Source: DATCVR01 sp036566745 (GTDB lineage Bacteria; Actinomycetota; Actinomycetes; Jiangellales; Jiangellaceae). From it: 7,991 nt of DNA. A program made the position numbers and the translations under genes. Shown here piece after piece: positions 1 through 6,811 of this stretch. The stretch lies in the NCBI GenBank assembly GCA_036566745.1, contig DATCVR010000387.1:1-7991 (forward strand), given 5' to 3'. The notes under the pieces are model-generated. The model saw nothing but the letters and a program-made list of their open reading frames with translations, did not search any database and was not told where the DNA came from. Position 1 is the stretch's first letter; the number at the start of each line of letters is the position of its first letter.

Positions 1-77
1 AGGCGCCACCGCCGCTCTTCATGGCCGACATCGACATACCGACCGACGGCCCGTCGGATTCCGAGGCGGCTGCCTGA
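1..77 (+). CDS. C-terminal end of an upstream conjugation-operon gene (partial)
   Basis: The frame beginning at base 3 is open from the window edge and reads APPPLFMADIDIPTDG followed by a short acidic, alanine-rich end, then TGA at 75-77. The stop shares its last base with the ATG of the next gene (TGATG), the usual sign of translational coupling in one operon. Codons are G/C-ending like the downstream genes. Only 24 residues are visible, and they contain no recognisable domain, so the product cannot be named. A conjugation or type IV secretion component is the contextual guess. A disordered acidic tail would suit a cytoplasmic ATPase or membrane subunit terminus, but this is inference only. 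Confidence 0.6.
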   Translation, partial: APPPLFMADIDIPTDGPSDSEAAA

Positions 78-2287
78 TGCCGCGCTCCGGGCCGAGGCGT
101 CTGGGGAGGCTCCGACGACGTCTCGCGGTCGTGGTCGCCACGGTCGCCGTCATCACGCTGGGGTCATCCGCCCCCGCCGCGTGGGCCGCCTGCGAGGGGA
201 ATCCACCTACGCCACAGGCGCCCGACTCCGGCATGGCCGGCTGGTTCGTCGACCCCGTCGAGGTCGATGTTGACCCGGAGAATCCAGAGATACCCGACCC
301 ATTCGCCGACGAGGGCGTTGGTTTGGTTGAGACCTACGGGTATGGATATCACTGGGGCACGTACGATCTCGGATGTGGACCGGATTCATTACGGGACCCA
401 GTTGCAATCTCGTTTTCGAGTATCGGCAACTTTGTTTTCGACACTGGGCTAGCGATGGGAGCTGCAGCCCAGACCGCTCAGGCCTACGTTTTCGACTCGC
501 CACTGAATTTCCTCGACGGCACCGTGAACAGCACACAGTCCGCCGTTTTTGATCGGATCTGGAGTGTCTGGTTCCCAATTACGCTGATGGCCGTAGGTTT
601 GTTCCTTGTTATTCGGGCGAGGAGAGCCGCGTTCAACGAGGCCACGCAAGCCACGTTGATGGTAGTTGTCGTGCTCGCCGCATCATTGTACTTGCTGCAA
701 TGGCCGGTCAAAGCCATGACTGCGGCAGACGGCTTCGTTACCGAGGGCGTAGCGCTAGCCACGTCGCCCTTTGGGAATGAGCCGATTGAAGAGCAAATGG
801 CGCGTGCAATCTACTATCCGGCCTGGTTGCGGGGCGAACTTGGTTCAGATAGCTCGGCGGCGGCGGAGGAATATGGACCCGCGCTTTTCAAGGCCCAGCA
901 TCTGTCGTGGGCCGAAGTGGCGCTGTACGAGAATGTCGCGCCTCAAACACGGGATCTCCTTCTGCAAGAGAAGGGCACCACTTTCGAAGAGCTGGCCGCG
1001 GAGATCAAAGAGAAGTATCCGTCAGCCTATGATCATCTGACTGGGCGAGCAGGTGAGAATCGGCTGGGCACAGCATTCGTCGTGCTGCCGTTCGCCGCCT
1101 CTGCGGCGCTCTTCGTGTGTCTTTGCATGGGCCTCATCCTGTTGTCGATGATGATCATGCGCGGTTTCATCCTGGCATTCCCGCTGGTCGGGATCGTGGG
1201 AGCCCATCCGATGGGCAGGCAGACGTTGACCCGGCTGTGGGATCTGCTCACCGCTGCCGTGTGGAACGTGATCAAGTTCGCATTCATCGTCGGGATCTTC
1301 CTCGTGGTCGCGGGATCCCTGCTGTCCTCGGACCTCAATGCGCTCGCGAAGATCTTCTTCCTGATCGTCCTGTCGGTGGCGGTGCTCGCGATTGCCCGGC
1401 CGTTCCGCTCGGCCAAGGCGATGATCCCCGGGCTCGATCCCAACAGGTCCTACCTCGGCTCGGCGTGGCACCGATTCCTCGACTACCGCTCGACCCGCGT
1501 GGGCACCAAGGAAGGTGTCGAGGACAGTCTGGGCGAGAGCAATGACCGCGCGACCGCCAAGCCAGGCAAGGAACGCCCCACCGACCGTCCGCGCGCCGAG
1601 GAAGAGAGCCTTCCGCCGCTGACCACGGCGAACAGCGGATACGCCGTCTCTGGCGCCGGTCGGGTGCCGCACTACGACTGGGACGCCGACCCGGCGGGCA
1701 CACAAGCTGAAGTGGCCCGGGCGAACGCTCGATGGATCCCGGACGAAGCCGCTGCCGGACCGGTCCGCCAAGAGGCCGATCTCGGCGGGGCAGGCATCGG
1801 CGCCGCTGGTGCCGCAGGTGGCGCCGCGGCGGCAGCGTCGAACGGCGCAGTCACCCGGTCACGGGTGCCAGGAGCGCCAGCGATGCCCGGGGCACGCTCA
1901 GTCCCTGCATCAGCCTCGAGCCCGACCGCTGGGCGGCACGCCCGCCATGCCTTGGGCGAGCCGGGCGACGGTTTCGAATCCGGGTCGGTCGGATCCATCG
2001 AGGCATCCGGATCCCCGGCGCCGGCTCGCTCGGCCGACCCAGCCCGCGCGATCGAGACCTCGCGATCGGCCTCTACTCGGGCCTCGGACGCGTTGCCGCC
2101 ACCGCGCGCCACCACGATCGCCGCGCCCACGTCCTACCAGGTCGTCGACGGCGAGGCCATGGAGCCGGTCTACCGGCGCGGCGACGACACGGCCCCCGAG
2201 CCGGTCGGCGATCTGGCGCTCTCCTCGCCGGTGATCGACGAGGAAGGCAACGAAGTCCACGTCATCTACCAGCGCGAACGCCTGTAA
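77..2287 (+). CDS. Polytopic membrane protein of a conjugative type IV secretion-like system (TrbL/VirB6-like)
   Basis: This 736-residue protein is probably the inner-membrane channel subunit of a conjugation apparatus. A basic N-terminus (residues 1-15) and hydrophobic core (16-38) ending in AWA-A form a likely signal peptide. A mature segment of about 120 residues follows. Hydrophobic segments lie near 163-179, 192-212, 331-358, 360-377, 395-414 and 422-440, giving about six membrane spans. A polar region at 213-330 separates the second and third and contains a YPAWLRGELG stretch. Residues from about 475 to 736 form a long hydrophilic tail rich in Ala, Pro, Gly, Ser and Arg, presumably disordered and cytoplasmic. 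Long N-terminal loops, clustered spans and a charged tail are typical of actinobacterial TrbL/VirB6-type proteins, but I see no diagnostic motif, so the family call rests on architecture and neighbours. The ATG overlaps the upstream stop, with a weak purine-rich stretch at 63-69. Base composition inside the gene is uneven: the part encoding residues about 75-335 is distinctly less GC-rich. Confidence 0.65.
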   Translation: MPRSGPRRLGRLRRRLAVVVATVAVITLGSSAPAAWAACEGNPPTPQAPDSGMAGWFVDPVEVDVDPENPEIPDPFADEGVGLVETYGYGYHWGTYDLGCGPDSLRDPVAISFSSIGNFVFDTGLAMGAAAQTAQAYVFDSPLNFLDGTVNSTQSAVFDRIWSVWFPITLMAVGLFLVIRARRAAFNEATQATLMVVVVLAASLYLLQWPVKAMTAADGFVTEGVALATSPFGNEPIEEQMARAIYYPAWLRGELGSDSSAAAEEYGPALFKAQHLSWAEVALYENVAPQTRDLLLQEKGTTFEELAAEIKEKYPSAYDHLTGRAGENRLGTAFVVLPFAASAALFVCLCMGLILLSMMIMRGFILAFPLVGIVGAHPMGRQTLTRLWDLLTAAVWNVIKFAFIVGIFLVVAGSLLSSDLNALAKIFFLIVLSVAVLAIARPFRSAKAMIPGLDPNRSYLGSAWHRFLDYRSTRVGTKEGVEDSLGESNDRATAKPGKERPTDRPRAEEESLPPLTTANSGYAVSGAGRVPHYDWDADPAGTQAEVARANARWIPDEAAAGPVRQEADLGGAGIGAAGAAGGAAAAASNGAVTRSRVPGAPAMPGARSVPASASSPTAGRHARHALGEPGDGFESGSVGSIEASGSPAPARSADPARAIETSRSASTRASDALPPPRATTIAAPTSYQVVDGEAMEPVYRRGDDTAPEPVGDLALSSPVIDEEGNEVHVIYQRERL
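301..1080. other. Lower-GC block inside the membrane-protein gene
   Basis: A hand count by line gives about 57% GC over 301-1080, with individual 60-base lines as low as 52%. Lines at 181-240 and 1381-1440 are above 70%. Codons ending in T or A (GTT, TTT, ATT, GTA) are common here and rare in the rest of the gene and in its neighbours. The reading frame stays open, so this is a compositional feature and not a disruption. It could reflect recombination that brought in a diverged segment, or relaxed codon choice in a fast-evolving extracellular and membrane region. Confidence 0.55.
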
Positions 2288-2294
2288 AGGAGGA
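2286..2294 (+). promoter_or_regulatory. Strong Shine-Dalgarno overlapping the upstream stop codon
   Basis: AAAGGAGGA begins inside the TAA stop (2285-2287) of the polytopic membrane gene. Its AGGAGG core ends 11 bases before the ATG at 2305. It fixes the start of the VirB8-like gene and implies that ribosomes finishing the upstream gene can reinitiate. It is the best ribosome binding site in the conjugation-type cluster. Confidence 0.8.
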
Positions 2295-2304
2295 TTGCGA
2301 GCCG

Positions 2305-2919
2305 ATGCGGGGCGTGCAGAATCGCTTCACCGATGGGTCCGACCACTCGGACACCGGGCGCGAGCGCCGAGGGCTCGTGGTCACACCGGCGCTGGTCGTC
2401 GGGATGATCGCGGGAATGGCCATCGTGATCATGGTGGCTTCGGCGCTGGTGCCAGATCGCGCGGACGAGCCTGTCGACACGGCGGTGCAAGCCGACGCCA
2501 CGGCTACCTCGAGCGCGCCCGCCGAGGAGGCGACCCCGTCGCCGCGTCCCGCGGAGCAAGCAGCGTCGGAGCCTCCTGTGCAGGGCGACGACCACGACCA
2601 TGAGACCGATCCCGAGGCGGCCGCGGCTGCCGCGCGGATCGCCGGCCGGTTCGTCGACGCCTGGCTCCTGCGCAAGGGCGCGGACGCGCGAGCGGAGGCG
2701 ATGAAGCCGTACGCCACCAACGGACTCGTTCAGTCGGTCGCCGACGCCGACCTGACCCGCATCCCCAACGCCGACCGCACCGGCAAGCCGCGGCAGATCG
2801 CGATGGGTGAGTACCAGGGTGCATTCCAGATCGAACTCGACAACGGGGACGAGGTCGAGGTGGTGGTCGTGTCCAGCGGTGCGGGCTGGCGCGCCAGCGA
2901 GATCAGCCCGGTGGAATAG
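2305..2919 (+). CDS. Single-pass membrane protein with NTF2-like C-terminal domain (VirB8/TcpC-like conjugation protein)
   Basis: This 204-residue protein has a short cytoplasmic N-terminus, one membrane helix at about residues 25-49 (VVTPALVVGMIAGMAIVIMV), a disordered linker rich in Ala, Pro, Glu and Thr (about 50-103), and a compact C-terminal domain (about 104-204). That domain starts with a helix containing RFVDAWLLRKG and ends in beta-strand-like stretches (AFQIEL, EVEVVVVSS, WRASEI). A FVxAW helix followed by strands is what NTF2-like VirB8/TcpC proteins show, and those scaffold type IV secretion channels on the outer face of the membrane. The domain is small and the match is by pattern only, so a generic lipoprotein-like or unknown domain remains possible. 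The ATG at 2305 follows a strong AGGAGG. The gene lies 17 bases after the polytopic subunit gene and 2 bases before the cell-wall hydrolase, so it belongs to the same operon. Confidence 0.6.
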   Translation: MRGVQNRFTDGSDHSDTGRERRGLVVTPALVVGMIAGMAIVIMVASALVPDRADEPVDTAVQADATATSSAPAEEATPSPRPAEQAASEPPVQGDDHDHETDPEAAAAAARIAGRFVDAWLLRKGADARAEAMKPYATNGLVQSVADADLTRIPNADRTGKPRQIAMGEYQGAFQIELDNGDEVEVVVVSSGAGWRASEISPVE

Positions 2920-2921
2920 GC

Positions 2922-4427
2922 GTGAACCCCGTCATCGCCAAGGCCGCGCTGCGGCTGGCCACGTCCCGCCGCGGGCGCAAGTGGGCGTTGCTGGGTGTGT
3001 TGATGGGCGTGTCCGTCCCGGTGATCATCGTCGGTGTCCCGGTGGCGCTGATCATGGTGGTCGTGGGCGGTTTCAGCGGCGGCGCGTCGGCCGACCCCCT
3101 GCCTCCGGGGTGCGACGATCCCCGATTCGAGGTGTCGGCCGGGGTCTCGATCGACGGGCTGACGGAGGAGCAGATCGAGAACGCCGCGACGATCATCCAG
3201 GAGGCCCAGGCCGCCGGCGTGCCCGAGTACGGTTGGGTCGTCGGCCTGGCGACGGCGATGCAGGAGAGCAAGCTCCGCAACATCAGCTACGGCGACCGGG
3301 ACAGCGTGGGGCTGTTCCAGCAGCGCGCGGGCTGGGGGAGCGTCGATGAGCGGATGGATCCCGCGACCTCCAGCCGGTACTTCTTCACCGGTGGTTCGGA
3401 TGCCGGCGACGAGTACTCCGAGCCCGGTCTCCTCGACATCGACGGCTGGGAGTCGATGGCGGTGACCGACGCGGCCCAGGCAGTCCAACGCTCGGGCTTC
3501 CCGTTCGAATATGCCCAGTGGGAGCCGATCGCCAGGGAACTCGTGGTCGAGGTCGGCGGCGGCGTCGGCGACCAGTGCGGTGACGGCAACGGGATGGTCT
3601 GCCCCGAGACGGGCCTCGACGCCGAGCAGGGCCTGAAACCCGACGGCGTCCGGGTCGTCCGCTGTCTGGTCCAGAACTTCCCGCAGATCGAGACCTACCT
3701 CGGCGTGGGCGACCGGCCGTCCAACGGCGACAGCGACCATCCCGACGGGCGGGCCGTCGACGCGATGGTGCCTGGCTGGGACACCCCCGCCGGCAACACG
3801 CTGGGCTGGGAGATCGCCGAGTGGCTACGCTCGAACGCCGGCGCGCTGGGCGTGAAGTACCTGATCTTCGACGCGAAGATCTGGTCGGCCGAGCGCGGCG
3901 ACACCGAATGGCGCGACTACCAGCATCCGTCGGGCGCCGACGATCCCACCTCGGCGCATCGTGACCACGTCCACGTCTCGGTGTACGGCAACGCCGCCGG
4001 CAACGACGGTCAGATCGGTGAGATCGCCCTGCCGGTCGAACCGCAGGCCTACCACCTGACGGCGCGGTTCGGCGACTGCGGAGGCCGCTGGGCGGACTGC
4101 CACACCGGCCTCGACTTCGCGGCCAACCCCGGCACCCCGGTGCGGGCGATCGCGGCCGGCGAGGTGGTCTCCATCGGTGACGGCGGTGCCTACGGGAACC
4201 TGATGAAGATCCAGCACGAGGGCGGTACTCAGAGCTGGTACGCCCACCTGCCGTCGCCGAGCTCCTTCCCGGTCCGCGAGGGCGACATGGTGGCCGCGGG
4301 ACAGGTCGTCGCGGCCGTGGGGGCCACGGGCAACGTGACAGGCCCCCACCTCCACCTCGAGATCCGCGAAGGTGGCCGCCCGGTCGACCCCGAGCGGTGG
4401 TTCGACGCTCGCGGGCTCAGTCCCTGA
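2922..4427 (+). CDS. Three-domain cell-wall hydrolase: lytic transglycosylase-like, VanY/Hedgehog-like zinc domain and M23 (LytM) endopeptidase
   Basis: This 501-residue membrane-anchored enzyme probably opens peptidoglycan for the conjugation apparatus. A basic N-terminus and a membrane helix (about 21-50) act as signal anchor. Residues about 75-205 resemble a lysozyme/transglycosylase-like fold: GLATAMQES supplies a candidate catalytic Glu115, followed by DSVGLFQQR (127-135). Residues about 235-356 resemble the VanY/Hedgehog-type zinc peptidase fold of actinobacterial ARB-07466-like proteins, with DHPDGRAVD (His273, Asp280) and DHVHV (His349, His351) as probable ligands. Residues about 370-496 are an M23 metalloendopeptidase with HTGLD (His394, Asp398), YAH (His442) and HLHLE (His476, His478), the full set of expected zinc and catalytic residues. 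Six cysteines (64, 219, 227, 248, 386, 393) suggest extracellular disulfides. The GTG start lies 2 bases after the preceding stop with only a weak purine stretch, so coupled translation is likely. The M23 call is firm; the transglycosylase and middle-domain calls are motif-based. Conjugative systems commonly carry such a VirB1-type hydrolase. Confidence 0.85.
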   Translation: MNPVIAKAALRLATSRRGRKWALLGVLMGVSVPVIIVGVPVALIMVVVGGFSGGASADPLPPGCDDPRFEVSAGVSIDGLTEEQIENAATIIQEAQAAGVPEYGWVVGLATAMQESKLRNISYGDRDSVGLFQQRAGWGSVDERMDPATSSRYFFTGGSDAGDEYSEPGLLDIDGWESMAVTDAAQAVQRSGFPFEYAQWEPIARELVVEVGGGVGDQCGDGNGMVCPETGLDAEQGLKPDGVRVVRCLVQNFPQIETYLGVGDRPSNGDSDHPDGRAVDAMVPGWDTPAGNTLGWEIAEWLRSNAGALGVKYLIFDAKIWSAERGDTEWRDYQHPSGADDPTSAHRDHVHVSVYGNAAGNDGQIGEIALPVEPQAYHLTARFGDCGGRWADCHTGLDFAANPGTPVRAIAAGEVVSIGDGGAYGNLMKIQHEGGTQSWYAHLPSPSSFPVREGDMVAAGQVVAAVGATGNVTGPHLHLEIREGGRPVDPERWFDARGLSP

Positions 4428-4506
4428 CCGACCCGCGGCTCGTTCGAGAGCCCGCCACGATGTCGCTGGGGTCGATGTTCGCGCGGGTCAGGGAGATACT
4501 GGCGTC

Positions 4507-4854
4507 GTGGACGAACGCCGGGACGAGGACGATCGCGGGCTCGGCGAGCACGACGACACCCACGTCTCGGTGGGTCCCCGGCGGGAGTCGTTCGGCATCC
4601 CACCCAACCGGCGACCCCAGCACGTCATGGACGTGCCCTCCGTCGAAGGCCGCCGGGTGATCCTCATGACGCCGGCGGGCCCCCTGTACGACTACCGCGC
4701 GGCGTCCGAGGTCTTCACCGACGAGTCCGGCTCCTGGATCAAGATCGTGCAGGAGTGGCGGTGGTACGCCTGGCGGGAGATGCCCGAAGCGACCCGGCCC
4801 GAGGCGTGCCCTCGGGCCCGGGCATGGTCGACCACCAACGTCTGGCTCGACTGA
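4507..4854 (+). CDS. Small hypothetical protein at the end of the conjugation-type cluster
   Basis: This 115-residue protein is not recognised. The start is a GTG preceded by AGGGAG at 4490-4495, 11 bases upstream. The only other in-frame starts are an ATG at 4372, which would overlap the hydrolase gene by 56 bases, and a late ATG at 4627. The first 25 residues are strongly charged (DERRDEDDRG and similar) and probably disordered. From about residue 40 the sequence looks folded, with MDVPSVEGRRVILMTPAG, an acidic turn, and an aromatic core IKIVQEWRWYAWREM, ending in TTNVWLD. There is no signal peptide or membrane span, so it is probably cytoplasmic. It follows the hydrolase gene by 79 bases in the same direction and ends 16 bases before the convergent permease gene. 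Context suggests an accessory protein of the transfer system, but its role is unknown. Confidence 0.65.
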   Translation: MDERRDEDDRGLGEHDDTHVSVGPRRESFGIPPNRRPQHVMDVPSVEGRRVILMTPAGPLYDYRAASEVFTDESGSWIKIVQEWRWYAWREMPEATRPEACPRARAWSTTNVWLD

Positions 4855-4870
4855 CCCCGCCCGTCCCCGG

Positions 4871-5701
4871 TCAGCTCCCGAGTCTCCGGAAGGTGCGGGT
4901 GGCCAGCGGCAGGAAGATCGCAGTCAGGAGCACCGGCCACACGACGGCCATCGGCATGGCGTTGTCGGTGATCCAGGTGCCACTGTCGTAGGACGGGTTG
5001 CCGAAGAGGTCACGGATGGCCGACACCGTGCTCGACAGCGGGTTCCAGTCGGCGATCGTGCCCAGCCAGGACGGCATCGTGGTGGGATCGACGAACAAGT
5101 TCGACAGGAACCCCACCGGCCAGACCAGGATCTGCACCGACACGACCATCTCCGGGCGCCCGGCGAGCAGGCCGAGTGCGATGCCCACCCACAGCAGCCC
5201 GAATCGCAGGAGCAACAGCAGCGCCACCGCGACCAGCGCCGGGCCCAGCCCTTCGTGCCACCGCCACCCCAGCACGAGGCCGGCGGCGAACATGAAGGCC
5301 AGCCCGACGACGGAGTTCAGCATGTCGGCGGCACAGCGCCCGAGCAGCACCGCGGCGGAGTCCATTGGCAGCGAGCGGAACCGGTCGGTGACGCCCTTGC
5401 TCGCGTCGGTCGTCACCGCGATCATCGTGCCCTCGATCCCGAAGAACATCGCCATGACGAACATGCCGGGCATCAGGTACTCGTAGTAGTCGCCTCCGTC
5501 CGGAACCGCCATGGCGCCCCCGAAGAGCCCGCCGAACATCAGCACGAGCAGGATCGGGAAGGTCCAGCCGAGCAGGACGCCACCGGGGCGGAGTCGCCAG
5601 TGGGCGAGGTCACGCCCGGTGATGATCCCGGCGTCGCGCAGCGTCCAGCCGAAGCGGGACAGCGACGAAGGGCCGGACACGGGTCGGGTCATGGTGCTCA
5701 T
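4871..5701 (-). CDS. ABC-2 type exporter permease (DrrB-like)
   Basis: This 276-residue protein is the membrane half of a DrrAB-type exporter in the cytoplasmic membrane, likely moving a hydrophobic drug, lipid or antibiotic-like compound out of the cell. About six membrane segments appear near residues 42-62, 78-96, 127-146, 154-180, 185-204 and 251-268. The family's typical segments are present: a soluble stretch SKGVTDRFRSLPM (101-113) followed by a helix starting LLGRCAADM, the later FLSNLFVDPTTMPSWL (198-213), and WNPLSSTVSAIRDLFGNP (219-236). Length is normal for the family. The ATG at 5699-5701 overlaps the ATPase stop (ATGA, 4 bases) and has GGAGG about 7 bases upstream, so the pair is translationally coupled. 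It converges with the conjugation-type cluster at its 3' end. The substrate cannot be told from sequence. Confidence 0.9.
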   Translation of the reverse strand: MSTMTRPVSGPSSLSRFGWTLRDAGIITGRDLAHWRLRPGGVLLGWTFPILLVLMFGGLFGGAMAVPDGGDYYEYLMPGMFVMAMFFGIEGTMIAVTTDASKGVTDRFRSLPMDSAAVLLGRCAADMLNSVVGLAFMFAAGLVLGWRWHEGLGPALVAVALLLLLRFGLLWVGIALGLLAGRPEMVVSVQILVWPVGFLSNLFVDPTTMPSWLGTIADWNPLSSTVSAIRDLFGNPSYDSGTWITDNAMPMAVVWPVLLTAIFLPLATRTFRRLGS

Positions 5702-6753
5702 GCGGAGGCCTCCGTCGCGGTGATGTGCGTGGCGCCAGGGCCGGCCGAACGGCGACCGGTCGAGCCGCGACCGGTCGTGTTGGGGCCGGTCGCGTCGGCA
5801 GGCCCGGCACCGGTCAGGTGGAGGAACACCTCGTCCAGGGTCGGACGGCGCAGGGTGATGTCGAGCGGCACCAGCCCGGCGTCGCGGACGGCGGTCGCCA
5901 CGTCGATCAGCGCGGCCGTGCGGTCGTCGACCGGCACGCTGATCCGGTGGTCGACCTCGTCGGCGATCAGTTCTCCGGTCGAGACCCGCGCGGCGATCGG
6001 CCGAGCGGCGGCCGCATCGGCGGCGTCGGCGAGCACGATGTCGAGCCAGTCGCCGCCTTCGGCTGCCTTCAGCTCGTCCGGCGTCCCTTCGGCGATCACC
6101 CGCCCTGCCCGGAGCAGCGCGATCCGCGCCGCGAGCCGATCCGCCTCCTCGAGATACTGGGTGGTCAGCAACACGGTGGTGCCACGCGCCACGAGGTCGC
6201 GGATCGCCGCCCACACCTCCTGCCGGGAGCCCGGGTCGAGCCCGGTGGTGGGCTCGTCGACGAACAGCACGGCCGGGGCCACGATGAGGCTGGCCGCGAG
6301 GTCGAGGCGGCGGCGCATGCCTCCGGAGTACGTCTCGACCGACTGCCCGGCGGCGTGGGCGAGCCCGAAGCGTTCGAGCAACTCGTCGGCGCGCGCGGCC
6401 GAGTCGCCCCCCGAGAGATGGTTGAGCCGAGCGAACATGACGAGGTTCTGCCGGCCGGTGAGGATCTCGTCGACCGCCGCGTACTGACCGACGAGTCCGA
6501 TGCGTTCCCGGACCTGCCGGGGCTGGGTGCTGACGTCGAAGCCGGCGACCTCGGCCCGCCCGGCATCGAGGCGGAGCAGCGTGGACAGGATCCGGATCGC
6601 CGTCGTCTTGCCCGAGCCGTTGGGGCCGAGGAGGCCGTACACGGACCCGGCGGGAACGTGGAGGTCGAACCCATTGAGGCCGGCACCCTCCGGCCCCTTG
6701 GCGTAGTGCTTGCGAACGCCTTCTGCGGCGATCGCCAGTCCTGGTCGATTCAT
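5698..6753 (-). CDS. ABC exporter ATP-binding protein (DrrA-like)
   Basis: This 351-residue cytoplasmic ATPase powers the adjacent permease. From the ATG at 6753, the Walker A motif GPNGSGKT is at 43-50, the Q-loop glutamine at 90, the signature YSGGM at 142-146, and Walker B VLFVDEP ends with Asp166-Glu167, followed by TGLDP. The H-switch position reads TTQYLEEAD, with Gln199 in place of the usual His, as is usual in DrrA-type proteins. A C-terminal accessory domain carries LDEVFL (306-311), the DrrA-type tail motif. After it comes a low-complexity extension of about 35 residues rich in Thr, Gly and Arg. The ATG is preferred because GAAGGG (6759-6764) lies 5 bases before it. A GTG at 6759 would add two residues but overlaps that site. 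Its stop overlaps the permease start. It is transcribed divergently from the TetR gene, which probably represses it. Confidence 0.92.
   Translation of the reverse strand: MNRPGLAIAAEGVRKHYAKGPEGAGLNGFDLHVPAGSVYGLLGPNGSGKTTAIRILSTLLRLDAGRAEVAGFDVSTQPRQVRERIGLVGQYAAVDEILTGRQNLVMFARLNHLSGGDSAARADELLERFGLAHAAGQSVETYSGGMRRRLDLAASLIVAPAVLFVDEPTTGLDPGSRQEVWAAIRDLVARGTTVLLTTQYLEEADRLAARIALLRAGRVIAEGTPDELKAAEGGDWLDIVLADAADAAAARPIAARVSTGELIADEVDHRISVPVDDRTAALIDVATAVRDAGLVPLDITLRRPTLDEVFLHLTGAGPADATGPNTTGRGSTGRRSAGPGATHITATEASA
5753..5777. repeat. Tandem CGACCGGTCG repeat in the ATPase gene tail
   Basis: CGACCGGTCG occurs at 5753-5762 and again at 5768-5777, a 15-base period. Related CCGGTC words follow near 5786 and 5811. 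Each unit is itself palindromic. On the coding (-) strand the repeat encodes the TGR-ST-GRRS-like end of the ATPase, beyond the LDEVFL motif. This looks like local slippage expansion of a disordered tail. A regulatory role is not evident. Confidence 0.6.
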
Positions 6754-6811
6754 GTGCACCCTTCGCCGCTGTGGTCCAACGCCCGGCCGGTGAATCCCGC
6801 CGGGGCGATGG

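Noticed and set aside
1022..1771. A 249-codon - strand open frame antisense to the membrane-protein gene
   Set aside because: Its composition is Arg/Gly/Asp/His-rich with no domain-like pattern, while the + strand has clear membrane helices and a signal peptide.
4417..4623. A 68-codon - strand open frame opposite the small hypothetical gene, with a hydrophobic stretch
   Set aside because: It is the complement of a charged Asp/Glu/Arg-rich coding region, which automatically reads as Val/Leu/Ala-rich. The + strand frame has a ribosome binding site, operon context and a better protein-like C-terminal part.
4397..4660. An alternative + strand frame (87 codons) overlapping the end of the hydrolase and the small gene
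   Set aside because: It begins inside the hydrolase, degenerates into Ser/Thr/Pro-rich sequence, and ends inside the more convincing 4507-4854 frame.
4852..4873. TGACC...GGTCA inverted repeat spanning the two convergent stops, considered as a terminator
   Set aside because: The arms are only 5 bases with a 12-base loop and no T-run, and they arise mainly from the two facing stop codons.
6195..6203. Gln instead of His at the H-switch of the ATPase (TTQYLEEAD), considered as an inactivating change
   Set aside because: Glutamine at this position is usual in DrrA-type exporters, and all other ATPase motifs are intact.
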